DNA of 64,000 nt. It comes from Lunularia cruciata. Taxonomy: Eukaryota > Streptophyta > Marchantiopsida > Lunulariales > Lunulariaceae. Shown here piece after piece: positions 1 to 11,039 of this stretch (position 1 is its first letter; every line of letters begins with the position of its first letter). Below the pieces are notes generated by a model. The model was not told where the DNA came from. It did no database searches and saw nothing but the letters and a program-made list of their open reading frames with translations. Made by a program: the position numbers and the translations under genes. The stretch spans positions 59,844,333-59,908,332 of the forward strand of contig OX419756.1 in the NCBI GenBank assembly GCA_948567375.1, written 5' to 3'.

Positions 1-11
1 GGGGCTATAGG

Positions 12-638
12 TACAATGTCCCAAGGATAAGAGAACCCTCAAGAGAAACACAAGGCTTCAGCCCTCAATACGCCAATGCCCCAAAGGAGGACCTTGTCAT
101 TATTATATAGCAAAGGGGATCTCCTCAAAGGGAGCTTCACCCTTGGATTAAATATATGGATTGGTGGTATGTTAGTGAGATCCACCTTCAAATTAGCTGC
201 ATGGATGGGTGACATGTTGATCCTTGTCCTATATGGTTGGTCAAGCAAATTTGACCTAAGAGACTCTTTGGGGAATCTTCCTATAGGAAGCTCAAAACAA
301 CTTGGGTGAGGTACCATTGGAAAGCTCTCAATGAGAAAAATATAGAGGGAAAAGGAAACACTTGTTCCCTTGGGGGGATGAATTAGGTCTTGAATATAAG
401 GGAGAAAGGCAATGGATCAACTACATTCACTCAATTTTCAAGACCTAATTCATCCCTTTAGGCCTTTAAAATTGGCTCTGAAGTTTTTGGGGTGTTTTTG
501 GACTCTATCCTATTAGTGGAAGTACTCTTTTGGTGGCACCTCTGTCTAACCTACTTAGAGCATCATATATAACATCCTTCTAGATATTACCAAGAAATGT
601 TTGACCTCTAGATAATATGTCTAGCTAATGGTATTACA
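12..638 (-). mobile_element. Solo LTR, family A (copy 1)
   Basis: On the minus strand this block begins TGTAATACCATTAGCTAG (at 638) and ends near TTGTAC (about 12). It aligns along its length with the plus-strand copies at 6161-6752, 7675-8414 and 9198-9933. Shared landmarks are a GGATGAATTAGG block, a TATATAA-like box about 100 bp before the 3' end, and a CTTTGGGGCA segment after it. A terminal TGTAATA/TATTACA pair and a TATA box fit an LTR. No internal region follows, so it reads as a solo LTR. It lacks the 5' internal duplication seen in copies 3 and 4. I see no clean target-site duplication here. The open frame at 39-317 is carried by the LTR and is not a gene. Confidence 0.7.
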
Positions 639-829
639 CTAGAGCTTTCTTGACCAATTTCTTGGTCCATTTGTTCTAGTATATTCAAATTTATTGTCTA
701 GAAAAGAGTAATGAATATTCTAAGAAGATTTCTCACTTCTATCATGGTTTCATAGAATCTTGGAACCCTATCACATAGATTCCAAAAAGTAGAAATTATT
801 TGTAGAAATAACCAATAGGTAGTGTTCTA

Positions 830-1057
830 CCATGTGGGACTCCAAGCAATACTTATGTGTAGTCCACATTAACCCGTAAGTGGTGAAACTATATATAGAT
901 TAGAGATAGTGTATTATCCAGGTCTACTTCCCTCTTGGACAAGCCATTAGCCAACATCTTGAGGGTCAAGTAGAGGGGCTAAGAGGACTTTCAGTCTAGA
1001 GTGTTAATTCCAACCAACCTAAAAATAAAGATCAATTGTTTGCTAAATTGTGTAACG
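830..1057 (+). repeat. 5' LTR of copia element 1 (degenerate)
   Basis: This stretch matches 4300-4531 imperfectly. Shared blocks include GTATTATCCAGGTCTA, a GACAAG/CTTGAGGGTCA block, TTCCAACCAACC and TTGTTTGCT. It is followed at once by TGGTATCA (1058), the copia primer-binding start complementary to initiator tRNA-Met. The 5' edge is uncertain. The two LTRs are well diverged, so the element is old. Confidence 0.6.
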
Positions 1058-1069
1058 TGGTATCACCAT
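1058..1069 (+). other. Primer-binding site of copia element 1
   Basis: TGGTATCACCAT directly follows the 5' LTR. Its first eight bases match the plant copia primer-binding consensus TGGTATCAGAGC. Confidence 0.6.
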
Positions 1070-1361
1070 GTTGTAATGGAGCATTTTGGCTTGATTTTCT
1101 TATCAAGTAAAATGAGTGCTTGGTCTAGAAGGTTTATGGTGTCATTGGGTTAGCGGTTTACTCTTTTTTGTACCTTTAAGGGTCTATGCTTTGCTGGGTG
1201 TTCTAATTTACTCGCTGCTAGGCTTCCCTCTTCTCAAGCAAGGATGTCAAGTGAAGGGCTTCCCTTTGCAAGGGAGAGTTTGCCAAATTCATGAGAGTGC
1301 TATGCATTTTTATTTTGACACAACAATCTAATACTTCTTGTTAAAATCCATATCTTGGAGT

Positions 1362-2110
1362 GATGGCTTCAATCTCAGCTTTGAGCAATCAACACATTGA
1401 TTGTCTAAATGAGAAGAATTATATTACATGGAGTTTTGTGATGAAGTACTTTTGAGTTCTTTTTAATTGTACCAGTATGTAGATGGGTCATCATAATGTC
1501 CAAATAATTGCAAGTCTATTCATGAGAGAGAGATATGAGATGTAGAAGAATTGGAATCACACACACAAATTGTCCTTAATGTTAAAACATTGTAGCATAG
1601 TTACATACTCAAATGTGATACCATGAAGGAAATGTGTGAAAAATTAACAAAGATACATAAATATGCAAAATTCATGATTGATCTTTTCTTGTAAAAAAAA
1701 CTCTACAATATCCAATATATTGAGGGTGAGTTGATCAAAGGTCTCTTGCCAAATCTTTAACTTAAGAGATCAATATTCAAAAGCCACAGGAGAGATGAGA
1801 AAACAGAGTATGGCCATTCTTGTATTCAACATATTACCAAAATCATGAGATCCTTTGGTACAATCATTAGTATCCAAGAATGTGATCAGATTACAAAAGA
1901 TGTGGAGGAGATACCAAGAAAAGAGAGAAATGATACTCCAATTTATGCTTTTACTATGAACAAGGTCAAGGAGCATTTTCAGAAGCATGTGAAGTAGAAA
2001 CCCACTACTTGTAGAGTTTGTGGATGGAAGGGTCATTAGAAGTGCAATCCAAATTGCTCTTTGTTGAATTGCAACAAGGCAAGCATGGGTGTTGCTCTTG
2101 TGCTATCAAT
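1362..2110 (+). pseudogene. Copia element 1 gag remnant
   Basis: An ATG at 1362 opens MASISALSNQHIDCLNEKNY, followed by ITWSFVMKY, the usual start of a plant copia Gag (L.GKNY..W...MK). The frame stops at a TGA soon after. Around 2010-2070 another frame reads CRVCGWKGH followed by KCN, a CCHC zinc knuckle broken by an in-frame stop after the His. Gag coats the element's RNA. This copy has many stops and shifts and cannot work. Confidence 0.6.
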
Positions 2111-2589
2111 TTGAGAAGTCATACATGGACCTTTGATCATGATTGCATTGTTTGACCATTACATTAGAGTATGTTTGCATTGCAGATGTACACATCCAAG
2201 TTGACAAAAGGAATCTTCATAAACAAGAATGTGTTAATCCAACTCTAAGGTTATAGTGGAAATGTAAGTGAATCAAGAAGTTTAAGTGAGATGCATTTTG
2301 AGATTTGAATATCAAGGACGAATCCATTTCTATAGTCATTATGGATGCATATTGAGTTCCTAGAGCATATGATAAGCTTGTATCTACATCAACTTTGTGC
2401 AAAAAGGTTGTACATTCAACTTGGATAGGACCAATTTTGATTGGATCCTTCCATTAGGAGATGCACTCATATGTAGAAAACTCAATAGTAAAGCTTACCT
2501 TATGCTAGAAAGATTGAGGAAATTGAAAATATAGCCAATACAAGTATTTCTAATCACATGCTTATAGAATGGTATTCAACATTAGCACA

Positions 2590-3420
2590 TGCATTGATGC
2601 ATACAATTTCTGAAGCTTAACGTTGATGGATTAACCATCAAAAGAGAGAAAGGTAGGATACCTACTTGTGACTTGTGTATTGTTGGTAAGAAACATAGAC
2701 AAACTTTTCTAGATAGACATAAGCATGCACATGGCATTCTAGATGTAGTAATGTTAGATCTTGGATACTTTGACACAACTAGCTTTGGTGATGCCAAACA
2801 GTTAGATATATGTATATATTGATAAGATTTTGGGTATACTAGTTAAGCCTTTTTTGCAGACCAAGGATCAATTTCAGGTTGCCTACAAGACCTAGGAGGA
2901 AAAAGTTCAAAGAAGAACAAGAAGAAAGGTGAAGGTTTCTCTCAAGATCAAGGTGCAAATTTTTTGAATCAGAATCTTCGTGCATATTTCAAGGCTAAAG
3001 GCATTTTTCATATGGAAACTCCAACTTACATGCATGAGATTGTCAGGATGGCTGAATGCATGATGCGTATGATTGGGTTGCAAATATTGGGCCTTTGTAG
3101 CCAAGCCTATGATATGGATTTGTAATTGGCTATGATTAGCAAGATTAGGCGGTATGACACTGCATGAAGCATTCTATGGTAGAAAATGCTCTCCTATGCT
3201 TACTAATTTGAATATCCAGCTTGGTATTCAATACCAAAAGAGAAGCATCAAAATTTTGATGCAAAGGCATGAAAGGGAATTTTTGTTGGATATTTGAAGC
3301 TACGAAATATGAAGTCCTTAAACTTGAAACCAATAGAGTTATCATGAGGAGAGATGTGGTTTTTCTTGATGTTGATGAAGATATGATTGTTGATACTATC
3401 CCAAGCTTGTAGTGACTTAG
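2590..3420 (+). pseudogene. Copia element 1 integrase remnant
   Basis: Frames here read TCDLCIVGKKHRQTF (the GAG-pre-integrase zinc region, C..C...K..R..F), then LDVVMLDLGYFDTTSFG (integrase core start, LE.VH.DL.GP....G) and AKGIFHMETPTYMHEIVRMAE (matching HGI...TP..PQQNGVAER). Further on come KGIFVGY and TNRVIMRRDVVFLDVDED, the usual region between integrase and reverse transcriptase (GYS...K.Y......... .RDV.F.E). Frameshifts and stops separate the pieces. The element integrates cDNA into the genome in live relatives; this copy is dead. Confidence 0.6.
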
Positions 3421-4009
3421 TTAGTGACTTAGTTCTCACTATACAATTAGAATTAGGGTATAGTGTACATATATACATACATGAGAGGATTATTCTTATA
3501 CTCTTTCCATTCATTCTTGCTTACCTTCCTTGTGTGCTCTTTCTCCCTCTCATGGTCCATTATGAATGGGTTTTGGAGTGCTGGTCCAGTCCTTGTGTTC
3601 TTTGACAGTGATGTTTGTTGATCCTCTATCAAGAGATCAAGAAATGTGGGGTGAATCACAAAATATTGCATATTCTTTATTCCAACATTCAAGGTTGGAG
3701 AACATGATGTAGAGTTTGGAACCATAGGTCCATGAAGAATCAAGAAAAAAAGAACCTATTGCAAATATGCCAACAAGAGATGCACTTGGAGAACCTATCC
3801 AACAAAGGCAAGCAGTTGCACCATGATTAAGATGCCATAATACAGGTGGTATTGATCTTGCAAATATCATGGAAGGAAAAAGACATGTCATACACGATGG
3901 GAAGGAGATAACACGTTTGTGCAAGGAGATGTTGATCTTCATATAGAGGTTGTGGATGATGTTCACACCATTGATGCTAAATCCAATCCAAAGACTATTC
4001 AAACAAGCT

Positions 4010-4260
4010 ACGGGCTTGTCTTTCAGCAAGGAATGAAAACTTGGCATGAAGGAGGAGCTCAATTCTTTGAAGGAACATGGCATGTGGGAATTTACAGATC
4101 TACCAATTGATTGAAGAGTGATCAATTGCAAATGGGTTTTCTTGTAAAAAGCTTGTAGATGATGGAATAGTTGATTTATTCAAGGCACATCTAGTAGCAA
4201 AGGGTTACTCTCATGTGAAAATGATCAATTACCATGAAACCCCTTGCTAAGACTAAATTA
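4010..4260 (+). pseudogene. Copia element 1 reverse transcriptase, N-terminal scrap
   Basis: Short pieces resemble the start of the copia RT: KELNSL-like text, FTDLPI, VINCKWVF and a KGYSH motif near 4200-4215. The rest of RT and all of RNase H are missing. Sequence resembling the 3' LTR begins within about 100 bp, so the element carries a large internal deletion. Confidence 0.5.
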
Positions 4261-4299
4261 GTTGCTTACAGAGATATGTTAGAGCTAGTCTCTGGCATT

Positions 4300-4635
4300 G
4301 TTGTAGTAATCCTCGTGGAGGAAGAGTGTAGAAACAATCTTCTCATTACCCACAAGAGATGCACCTATAGACATATAAGGGATAGTATATTATCCAGGTC
4401 TAGTTCTCCCCGGACAAGAGTTGAGCCAAAAACTTGAGGGTCAGGTAAAGAAGACATGACGATTTCCAGTTCCTAGTGTTAGTTTCAACCAACCAGAAAT
4501 AGAAATCATTTGTTTGCTGAGTTTTGTAATATTATTCCAGGTTGAGAAATGTTAATTCCAACCAATCAAAAAATAAAGATTGTTTGTTTGCCAAATTTTT
4601 TTAACATTATTCCAGGTTGAAAAATCTACTAAAAA
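4300..4635 (+). repeat. 3' LTR of copia element 1 with a partial tandem duplication
   Basis: 4300-4531 matches the 5' LTR at 830-1057. The end is then repeated: the sequence around ATTATTCCAGGTTGA plus the TTCCAACCAA...AAAGAT...TTGTTTGC block occurs again to about 4635, at roughly an 85-bp period. This is a slipped or duplicated LTR end. Confidence 0.5.
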
Positions 4636-4639
4636 AGGA

Positions 4640-5020
4640 ACTATTAGTGGCTTGGAGAATGAAATAAGAATACCTCCAGAATATATGTTTGTAGAAGGTC
4701 CAATTTTCCAAGACTGTCTTCTTTGACTTATTTACTACCAAAATCTTCAAGCAGTGGTTGTGCCAATCCCTCATACACGAGAGATAGTGTGATCACTTGA
4801 TTGTTCCAAACTACTACTACTATGGAGGTTAGCATGCAAACAAAAAAATGAAATGACATTAGAGTTTGTTTATGTATCTCTATGCATAGGCGTTAGTGAA
4901 GATACAAAGTGGATACCTGGCATAGAACCCCAAAAGCCCAACATGGCCTACCCTCTCCCAACACAGCCCCTCTCCAAGCCCTCCAACCAAAGCCAAGGCT
5001 GTCCCTAACCAAAGCTATTT
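4640..5020. other. No gene recognised
   Basis: Unique-looking sequence with no coding signal I can support. Confidence 0.4.
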
Positions 5021-5023
5021 TTA

Positions 5024-5156
5024 TAAAGAGAAAAAGACAACCACATAGAACACATGAAGGGTGGGAAGACCACATCAAGCCATAAAAGGTAAAGATAAGG
5101 AGGTAGAATGGGGCTAGGACCCAATAGTATTGATATGAGAAATCTGCACTACCTTT
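5024..5156 (-). repeat. LINE-like family tail (copy in reverse)
   Basis: Read on the minus strand it has the blocks AGATTTCTCATATCA, TATTGGG..CTAGCCCCAT, GGTCTTCCCACCCTTCATG and TGGTTGTCTTTTTC. These match the 3' tail of the element at 10895-11035 and copies at 12380-12625, 14276-14415 and 55466-55556. It is a 5'-truncated copy. Confidence 0.65.
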
Positions 5157-5159
5157 TTT

Positions 5160-6160
5160 TTAATAAATTTTAGGTACTTTTATAATTACTAATTTATAAA
5201 TTGCATTTTTGTAAATTCCCAAGACCATTATTGTTACCCTAACTATAACTAGCTTCTTGGTTGAGGAGAGGAGAAGGAAGCAAAAAATAGAAGGATATTC
5301 TAAAACTTTAGAGAGCTTACTTGAATAGCTTACATGAGTGAATAGCCAATCCTATTCAGTTTTCAAATTTGGTTCCATTAATACTTAGATTGAAGGCTAT
5401 GGAGAATTGAGTAGAAAGTTATGAGTACTTTTAGGTATTTTAGATTTTAGAGTGATTACTTCAAATTGACAATGATGGGTTAGAAATTTTCATTTCTAAT
5501 CACTTTGTATTCATGCTTGAGTTCCATTGGAATCTAGTTTGAAATTTTTTCAAATATAAATTGAAAGTTATGAGAGTTTATACATTTAGGGTTTGGAAAT
5601 ATTTTATTTACTCATGTGAGTTGAGATGTGAGGGGTTGTGGTTTTGCAGGTATGGGGAAATATGGAGAGGAGCATTGTGTGTTATGATTATTAAAGCATT
5701 GGTGTCACAAACGCTTTACCTCACAAAGGGTAAAGACCTATGTGGAAGGCCGCACAAGGATTATGATTGGACCACTTGGGATGCTCACATGAAGTAAGCA
5801 ACCACATTGATGGCGATGGCACTTGGGATTATGCACGCTCTTTGTATCCCTTTGTTGACCATTTTAGGAATATTGATTGAGTTGTGGGAGTGGTTAGCAT
5901 CTCAAGTGGGTTATATCTTGAGGTTATTTGACACTAGTTTTCCATGTCCACATTTATTCCATAGGCTATCCCATACACTCCATGATGAAGCTAGATAGGC
6001 TTTTGCCTACCACTTGATTTTTTTGCCCATGATCCCTTGGATAAGTTAGCATAGTTCTTATTCCTCTTACTCCCTCAATGGTGCCTTCATTATGCTCAAG
6101 GGGGACCTGCGGAGCATAGAGAGGTGGCTGCTAGATATTATTGATTTTGATCCGAGGATT
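5160..6160. other. No gene firmly recognised
   Basis: The stretch starts AT-rich. From about 5800 it has long open frames (for example 5807-5998) that resemble decayed transposon coding sequence in composition. I cannot assign a domain. Confidence 0.35.
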
Positions 6161-6752
6161 TATACTATTAGCTAGGCATATTATCTAGAGGTGCAATTTG
6201 GCTTGTTAATATTTGGAAGGATATTATATATGATGTTCTTAGTAAATCATATAAATGTGTCACCAAAAGAGGACTTCCACTAATAAGGCAGGAGCCAAAA
6301 ACACCCTAAAAACTTTAGAGACAATTTTGGTGGTCTAAAAGGATGAATTAGGCCCTAAAAATGGAAGAAAGCCTTGCCCTCCAAGAGTAAAGCTAGCCTT
6401 CTCCTCTCGTTGTTTGTCTCATTGAGAGTTCCAATGGTACCTCACCCATGTGATTTTGAGCTTTCTATAAGAAGATCCCTTAAACATTCCCTCAAGTCCA
6501 ACTTGTATGACCAACCAAATAGGACAAGAACTAACATGTCACCCATCCATACAACTAATCTAAGGGTGGAGCTTGTTGACATATCACCAATCCATGTATA
6601 TGAGCCAAGGGTGGAGATTCCTTTGAGTGAATCCTCTTTGTTATATAATAAAGACAAGGTGCTCCTTTGGGACAGCGGAATATTGATTGTGAAGCTTTGT
6701 GTTTTTTCTTTTGTGTTTCTCTTGGAGGTTCTCCTATCCTTGGAATATTATA
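6161..6752 (+). mobile_element. Solo LTR, family A (copy 2)
   Basis: From TATACTATTAGCTAGGCATA at about 6161 to TATTATA at 6752 the sequence follows the other family A LTRs block by block. It includes the GGATGAATTAGGCC block and a TATATAATAAAG box at about 6642. The 5' terminus is mutated. It lacks the 5' duplication seen in copies 3 and 4. The 134-residue frame inside it (6374-6778) is a by-product. Confidence 0.65.
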
Positions 6753-7399
6753 GTTACCCTACAAGAGGAGTAGGTTAGGGCTGCACATTTTAGGAGACAG
6801 ATTCTACCACAAGATACCATAGAGTCCACTCAATTACAATGGTGCATGACATTACTTTAGGCAAGAGAGTTTAGTAGAACAGCAAAAGTGCTACATCCTT
6901 TGTCTATAGCTATCCCACCAATGACACTATGTTTTCCCTATGCTTGCTTCATCATATGGCAAGAGAGAGAAAGAGAGTACCATTAGAGGTCTTAGATATC
7001 AGCTTGAGCAACTTTTATGGTTTCATAGGTCACTTTTTGCACAAGCATTGTGCACTACCCCTTGCCTCTCCTCAAGAGGCTTGTAAAGGATGGTATATGA
7101 GCATCTTAGAGATTTCTTTCAAGCAGGTGATCATTCAAGTGGATTTACCAAGCTGTTTGAACAATAGTGAGGGGAGATATTCATATGTCAATTAGTTGGG
7201 TGTTAGGATCTAGCAAACTTCTTGCAATGGAGAAAGGAACATGAGGTATTAGACCAATTGCTATTGGAGAGATCTTTTTGTGCTTGGTTAGCTACACCAT
7301 TGTCCTTTAGCGTTGATCTCACTTCTAAGAGCACCTCAACCCACATCAGTTTGGAGTAACTACACTTATAGGTTGCGAGGCTATTTACATAGACATTAG

Positions 7400-7674
7400 G
7401 GCACTCTTTGATATCTATCTAGAGTGTCCTATAGGTGGATGTTGAGAATGCTTTTAATAGCATCTCTTGAGCATCTATCTTTAGAGAGTTTAGGAAGGCC
7501 AGTGGATCTTTGGCAAGTCTCATTCCTTTTGTATGGTTGTTCTATGGTTCTCTTGCTTCCCTTTACTACTAGCATGGGTGGTCATAGGTGGAAATCACCA
7601 TCACACAGTTGTTGGTACATGATAGGGAGATCCTTTAGGGGGATTTTTTTCCATGGCTCACTTTAGAGCTCTCT
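7400..7674 (+). pseudogene. Reverse transcriptase remnant, motif A to GDPLGG
   Basis: The frame at 7435 reads VDVENAFNSIS, stop, ASIFRE...LASLIPFVWLFYGSLASL. This matches the palm motif A region of non-LTR RTs (D..NAFN...R...) and the following helix. After a frame change, GDPLGGFFSMAHFRAL (7626-7672) matches the (Q)GDPLG motif. Two bases later a family A LTR begins. The RT resumes at 8415. Confidence 0.6.
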
Positions 7675-8414
7675 TGTAATACCAAGGGTTAGCCATATGA
7701 TCTAGATGTGAAATTTGGTTTGGTAACATCTAGAATGATGTTATACATGATGGTCAAAATAGATCAGATAGAAGTATCACCAAAAGAGTACTTCTACTAA
7801 TAGTGCAAAAATCAAAATAAACTTGAGAACCTTAGAACCAATAGCTAGACATATGATTTAAAGGTGAGAATTGGTTTGGTAACATCTGGAAGGATGTTAC
7901 ACATGATGGACTAAACAGATCAGAAAGAGGTATCACCAAAAGGGGACTTCTACTAATAGAGTAGGAACCAAAATATGCCTGAAATCTTTGAAGGCAATTT
8001 CGGAGGCCTAAACGGATGAATTAGGCCTCAAAAATGTGTAGATCCCCCCCCCCAACGGAGGAAAGTCTGGCATTCCCTCCCCCCTGCTTTGTCTCGTTGA
8101 GAGCTTTCCAACGGTACCTTACTCACGTGATTCTGAGATTCCTATAGGAAGATTCCCTAAAAGATTCCCTCCGGTCAAAGCTTGTTTGACCAACCAGATG
8201 GGACCTAGACCAGACAGGTCACCCATCCAAGTAAGTAATCCAAGGGTGGAGCTTGCTGACATGTCACCTATCTGTGTCCCTAATCCTATGGTGGAGCTTC
8301 CTTGGAGGAGATCCTCTTTGTCTATATAATAAAGAGAAGGTGCTCCCTTGGGGCATCGGATGTTTGAGTGTGCAATCTGTGTTTTCTCTCTTCTCTTGTC
8401 CTCGGAGTATTACA
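7675..8414 (+). mobile_element. Solo LTR, family A (copy 3), TSD TCTCT
   Basis: The block starts TGTAATACC and ends GTATTACA. It is flanked by a perfect 5-bp duplication, TCTCT (7670-7674 and 8415-8419). It sits in the reverse transcriptase of the LINE-like element: GDPLGG lies on one side and the VDD motif on the other. Inside, the first 165 bp or so of the LTR occur twice in tandem (7675-7838, then again from about 7839). A TATA-like TCTATATAATAAAG lies near 8320. Confidence 0.75.
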
Positions 8415-9197
8415 TCTCTAATCTACTACTTTGCCATGCTAGGTTGTATATTTCTCTCCTTAGTAGATGATACATATTATGGGCCCCATATATTAGATTA
8501 GGCAGACCTTTGATCACTTGATTACTGAGCTACATCTTGTAGGCTTGAGAGTTAAGGTGTCAAAGTGTAGAGCATAGCCCCATTCAAGTATCCCTTCTCA
8601 CCTTGAGCTTGCAGAGAGGTGTGTCACATCTATAGATGGACTATGTATTCTTGGAGTGCTAAAAGGATTCAAGGATTTTGTCATATGCTTCTTAGACGTT
8701 GCACTATAAACGATATTCTCTATGTGGATGACTTTTCTGTACTAGGAGATCCACAAATGGCATTTGGTATACTCTCCTCTAGTATTGCCCTTCAATCAAA
8801 TTACCTTCTCCGCATGGTTCTTCCTTCCTTGACTCTCCTATCACATTTGAGAACTTTTGATAGGAGGATTACTTTGGTGATATCATCAGACTAGACATTT
8901 GAGTTTGTGATGAGGGATTTGGCACATAGATAGAACCTCTACTTATCTTGTGCAAAGAATTAGGCCTATTATCTATGGAGAAGATGATACCTATTTTGTG
9001 GTTCTTGATATGCCAGTTTTGGAGAGTTATGTGACCAAGGTGGAAGAGGGATCCTTTTCTCTTTAGGTGTTACTGCAATAGACAAGGGATGGTCTACCTC
9101 TATGGGCATGGAAGGACCTTCCATCATTTGCTTTACTATCATCAAATTGGGCCAGAGGTTTGCAGTCTTCCTTGATAGAGCGATAGTGTTGGCATAT
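8415..9197 (+). pseudogene. Reverse transcriptase remnant, YADD to thumb
   Basis: LVDDTYYGP at 8460 is the catalytic F/YADD block. It is followed by text like LITELHLVGLRVKVSKCRA, the usual L...GL.....KC of RT thumbs, then ILGVLKGFKDF (LG.P.G) and DPQMAFGILSSSIALQSNYLLRM, where DPQ.A..LL......YL.R is typical. Several frame changes and stops break it. A family A LTR cuts it at 9198. Confidence 0.55.
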
Positions 9198-9933
9198 GGT
9201 AATACCAATAGCTAGATATATTATCTAGAGTTGAAAATTGACTTGGTAATATCTGGAAGGATGGTAAGTATGATGAGCTGCATAGATCAGAGAGAAGTGT
9301 CACAAAAAGAGCACTTTTACTAATAGAGTAGGAGCCAAAAATAGCTTGAAAATGTAATACCAATAGCTAGATATATGATCTAGAGGTGAAAAAATAATTT
9401 GTAGCAAATAGGAGGATATATAAATAATGGAATAATTAGGTCAGATAGAGTTATCACCAAGAGAGTACTTCTACTAATAGTGCAGGAGTTGAGAAAATCT
9501 TGGAAACTTCAGAGTCAATTTTAGAGGCCTAAACAAATGAATTAGGCCTTGAAGATGTGCTATTGTTCCCCCTTCTTCTTGGAAAAGGTAAGGCTAGCCT
9601 TTCCTGCCCCTAGGCTTTCCAATGGTACCTCATCCATGCAATTTAGAGATTCCTACAAGAAGATTCCCTAAAGATTCCTTCCCATCAAAGATGGTTTGAC
9701 CAACCAGATATGATCAAACTTGACATGCACCCATGCATGCAACTAATCTAAGTGTAGAGCTCGTTGACATGTCACCAACCCATGTAAGTGATCCAACCGT
9801 TGTTCTTTTGGGGAAGTCCACCTTGCTATATAATACAGTCAAGGTGCTCCTTTGGGGCACCGAAGATTGAATGTGAAGGTTGTGTTTCTTCTTCTATGTT
9901 TCTCTTAAGGTCTCTTATCCTTGGAAGATTACA
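9198..9933 (+). mobile_element. Solo LTR, family A (copy 4), TSD CATAT
   Basis: The start is GGTAATACC (first T mutated to G) and the end is ATTACA, with CATAT on both sides (9193-9197 and 9934-9938). The first part of the LTR is present twice in tandem: 9198-9356, then from about 9357. The related element at 22690-23700 runs straight through this point (GCATACGCTACATT), so it shows the empty site. A TATA-like CTATATAATAC lies near 9819. Confidence 0.75.
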
Positions 9934-10620
9934 CATATGGTACATTCTCCCCTAGTTGACTCGTCCATTCATCGGGCCACTAGAGCATGTCTTCACTCTT
10001 GCTCCAACAAGGGTACAAGCTCTTGGATCCTAACTCACCTATGCATTAGGGCATTCTGACTTGCACCAACCAATTTCTCTACAATGAGGAGGTTCCACCT
10101 AAGTTTTGTCCACCCGTCTGCATCTTTGTTACTCACTTGTGAGTGTGGGTCTACACTAGATGTAGCAATGGTCCATATGACATGGTGTCATTATGGAAGA
10201 CAAAGAATAGCTACCCATGATGCCATCAAGGATATAGTGTTTGCTATGGCACAAGAGAGTGGATACCTTGCTTGGAGGGAGCGTTCATATTCTTTGCATA
10301 CGATACATGTTAGAGCAAAGTTATCCTTGGTCCAAGCTGATCAAGTGACAATAGCGGATGTTGTGGTTACAAACCCTATGCGTGATGCAGTTTTAGAGGG
10401 AGTGATTATTCATCATCTTGGATAGGCAGTGAGCAGCGCAGCAACACGCAAGGTCTCCAAGTATAGAGGTATGCATCAAGGTCACCTCTTTGTTCCTCTA
10501 GCCTTGGAATTATATGGAACTATGGACATAACATTTGACATATTTGTGAAAGAGTGCACAAGAGCTTATCGTATTAGACACCAAGGGGTACCACTCTCAC
10601 TCTCACTCTCATTCTAATAC
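9934..10620 (+). pseudogene. C-terminal restriction-like endonuclease domain remnant
   Basis: From 10084 the frame reads TCECG...MVHMTWC, a C-x-C...H-x3-C knuckle, then THDAIKDIVFAMAQESG, a WRE, an RAKL block, IADVVV, and after one stop RKVSKYRGM and FVPLALELYG. The order C-C-H-C, RHN/RHD, E, RPD, (V)DV.V, K..KY is that of the restriction-like endonuclease at the C-terminus of R2-type non-LTR elements, which nicks target DNA. One in-frame stop lies at 10423. A second, more decayed copy is at 22950-23410. The assignment rests on motif order only. Confidence 0.5.
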
Positions 10621-10790
10621 TTTGTAATATACTTTAGACAGCATATGTCCATTGCTCTATTTATCCTAGTCTTGGAATTTTATATACACAACATTAGGGA
10701 ATGCACAAGAGCTTATCATATTAGATGCCAAGGGGTACCACTCTCACTCTCATACTTTGTAATATACTTTAGAAGTGTGTCCATTGTAGA
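10550..10790 (+). repeat. Internal duplication in the element's 3' region
   Basis: The block AGAGCTTATC(G/A)TATTAGA..CCAAGGGGTACCACTCTC...CTTTGTAATATACTTTAGA occurs at 10560-10640 and again at about 10707-10772. The copy at 23404-23475 has it once, so it was duplicated in this copy. Confidence 0.6.
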
Positions 10791-10894
10791 ACATTGGCCA
10801 ATATAATCTATAGGAGAGTAATCGATCCAGGTGATGTTTCTTAGGATATTTCTGTAATTTGTAGTCTTTACTTTTTGCATAACTCAGGTTATCT

Positions 10895-11035
10895 TAGGTG
10901 CGATGGTGCAGATTTCTCATATCAGTCTCGCCCGATTCAACATCTTTTGTCTCCCCCTTATGTGGCTTATCACGTGAAGCCATAGAAGACGTGGTCTTCC
11001 CATCCTTCATGTGTTCTATGTGATCGCCTTTTTCA
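10895..11035 (+). repeat. LINE-like family 3' tail
   Basis: ATCTTAGGTGCGATGGTGCAGATTTCTC...GTCTCCCCC...GTGGTCTTCCCATCC...GATCGCCTTTTTC. It is joined to the RT-bearing copy and is the reference for the short dispersed copies. The flank after GCCTTT differs in every copy, so this is the element's 3' end. Confidence 0.65.
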
Positions 11036-11039
11036 CCAT

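Noticed and set aside
6374..6778. 134-residue open frame
   Set aside because: It lies inside a repeated LTR and is open on both strands. The other LTR copies do not keep it.
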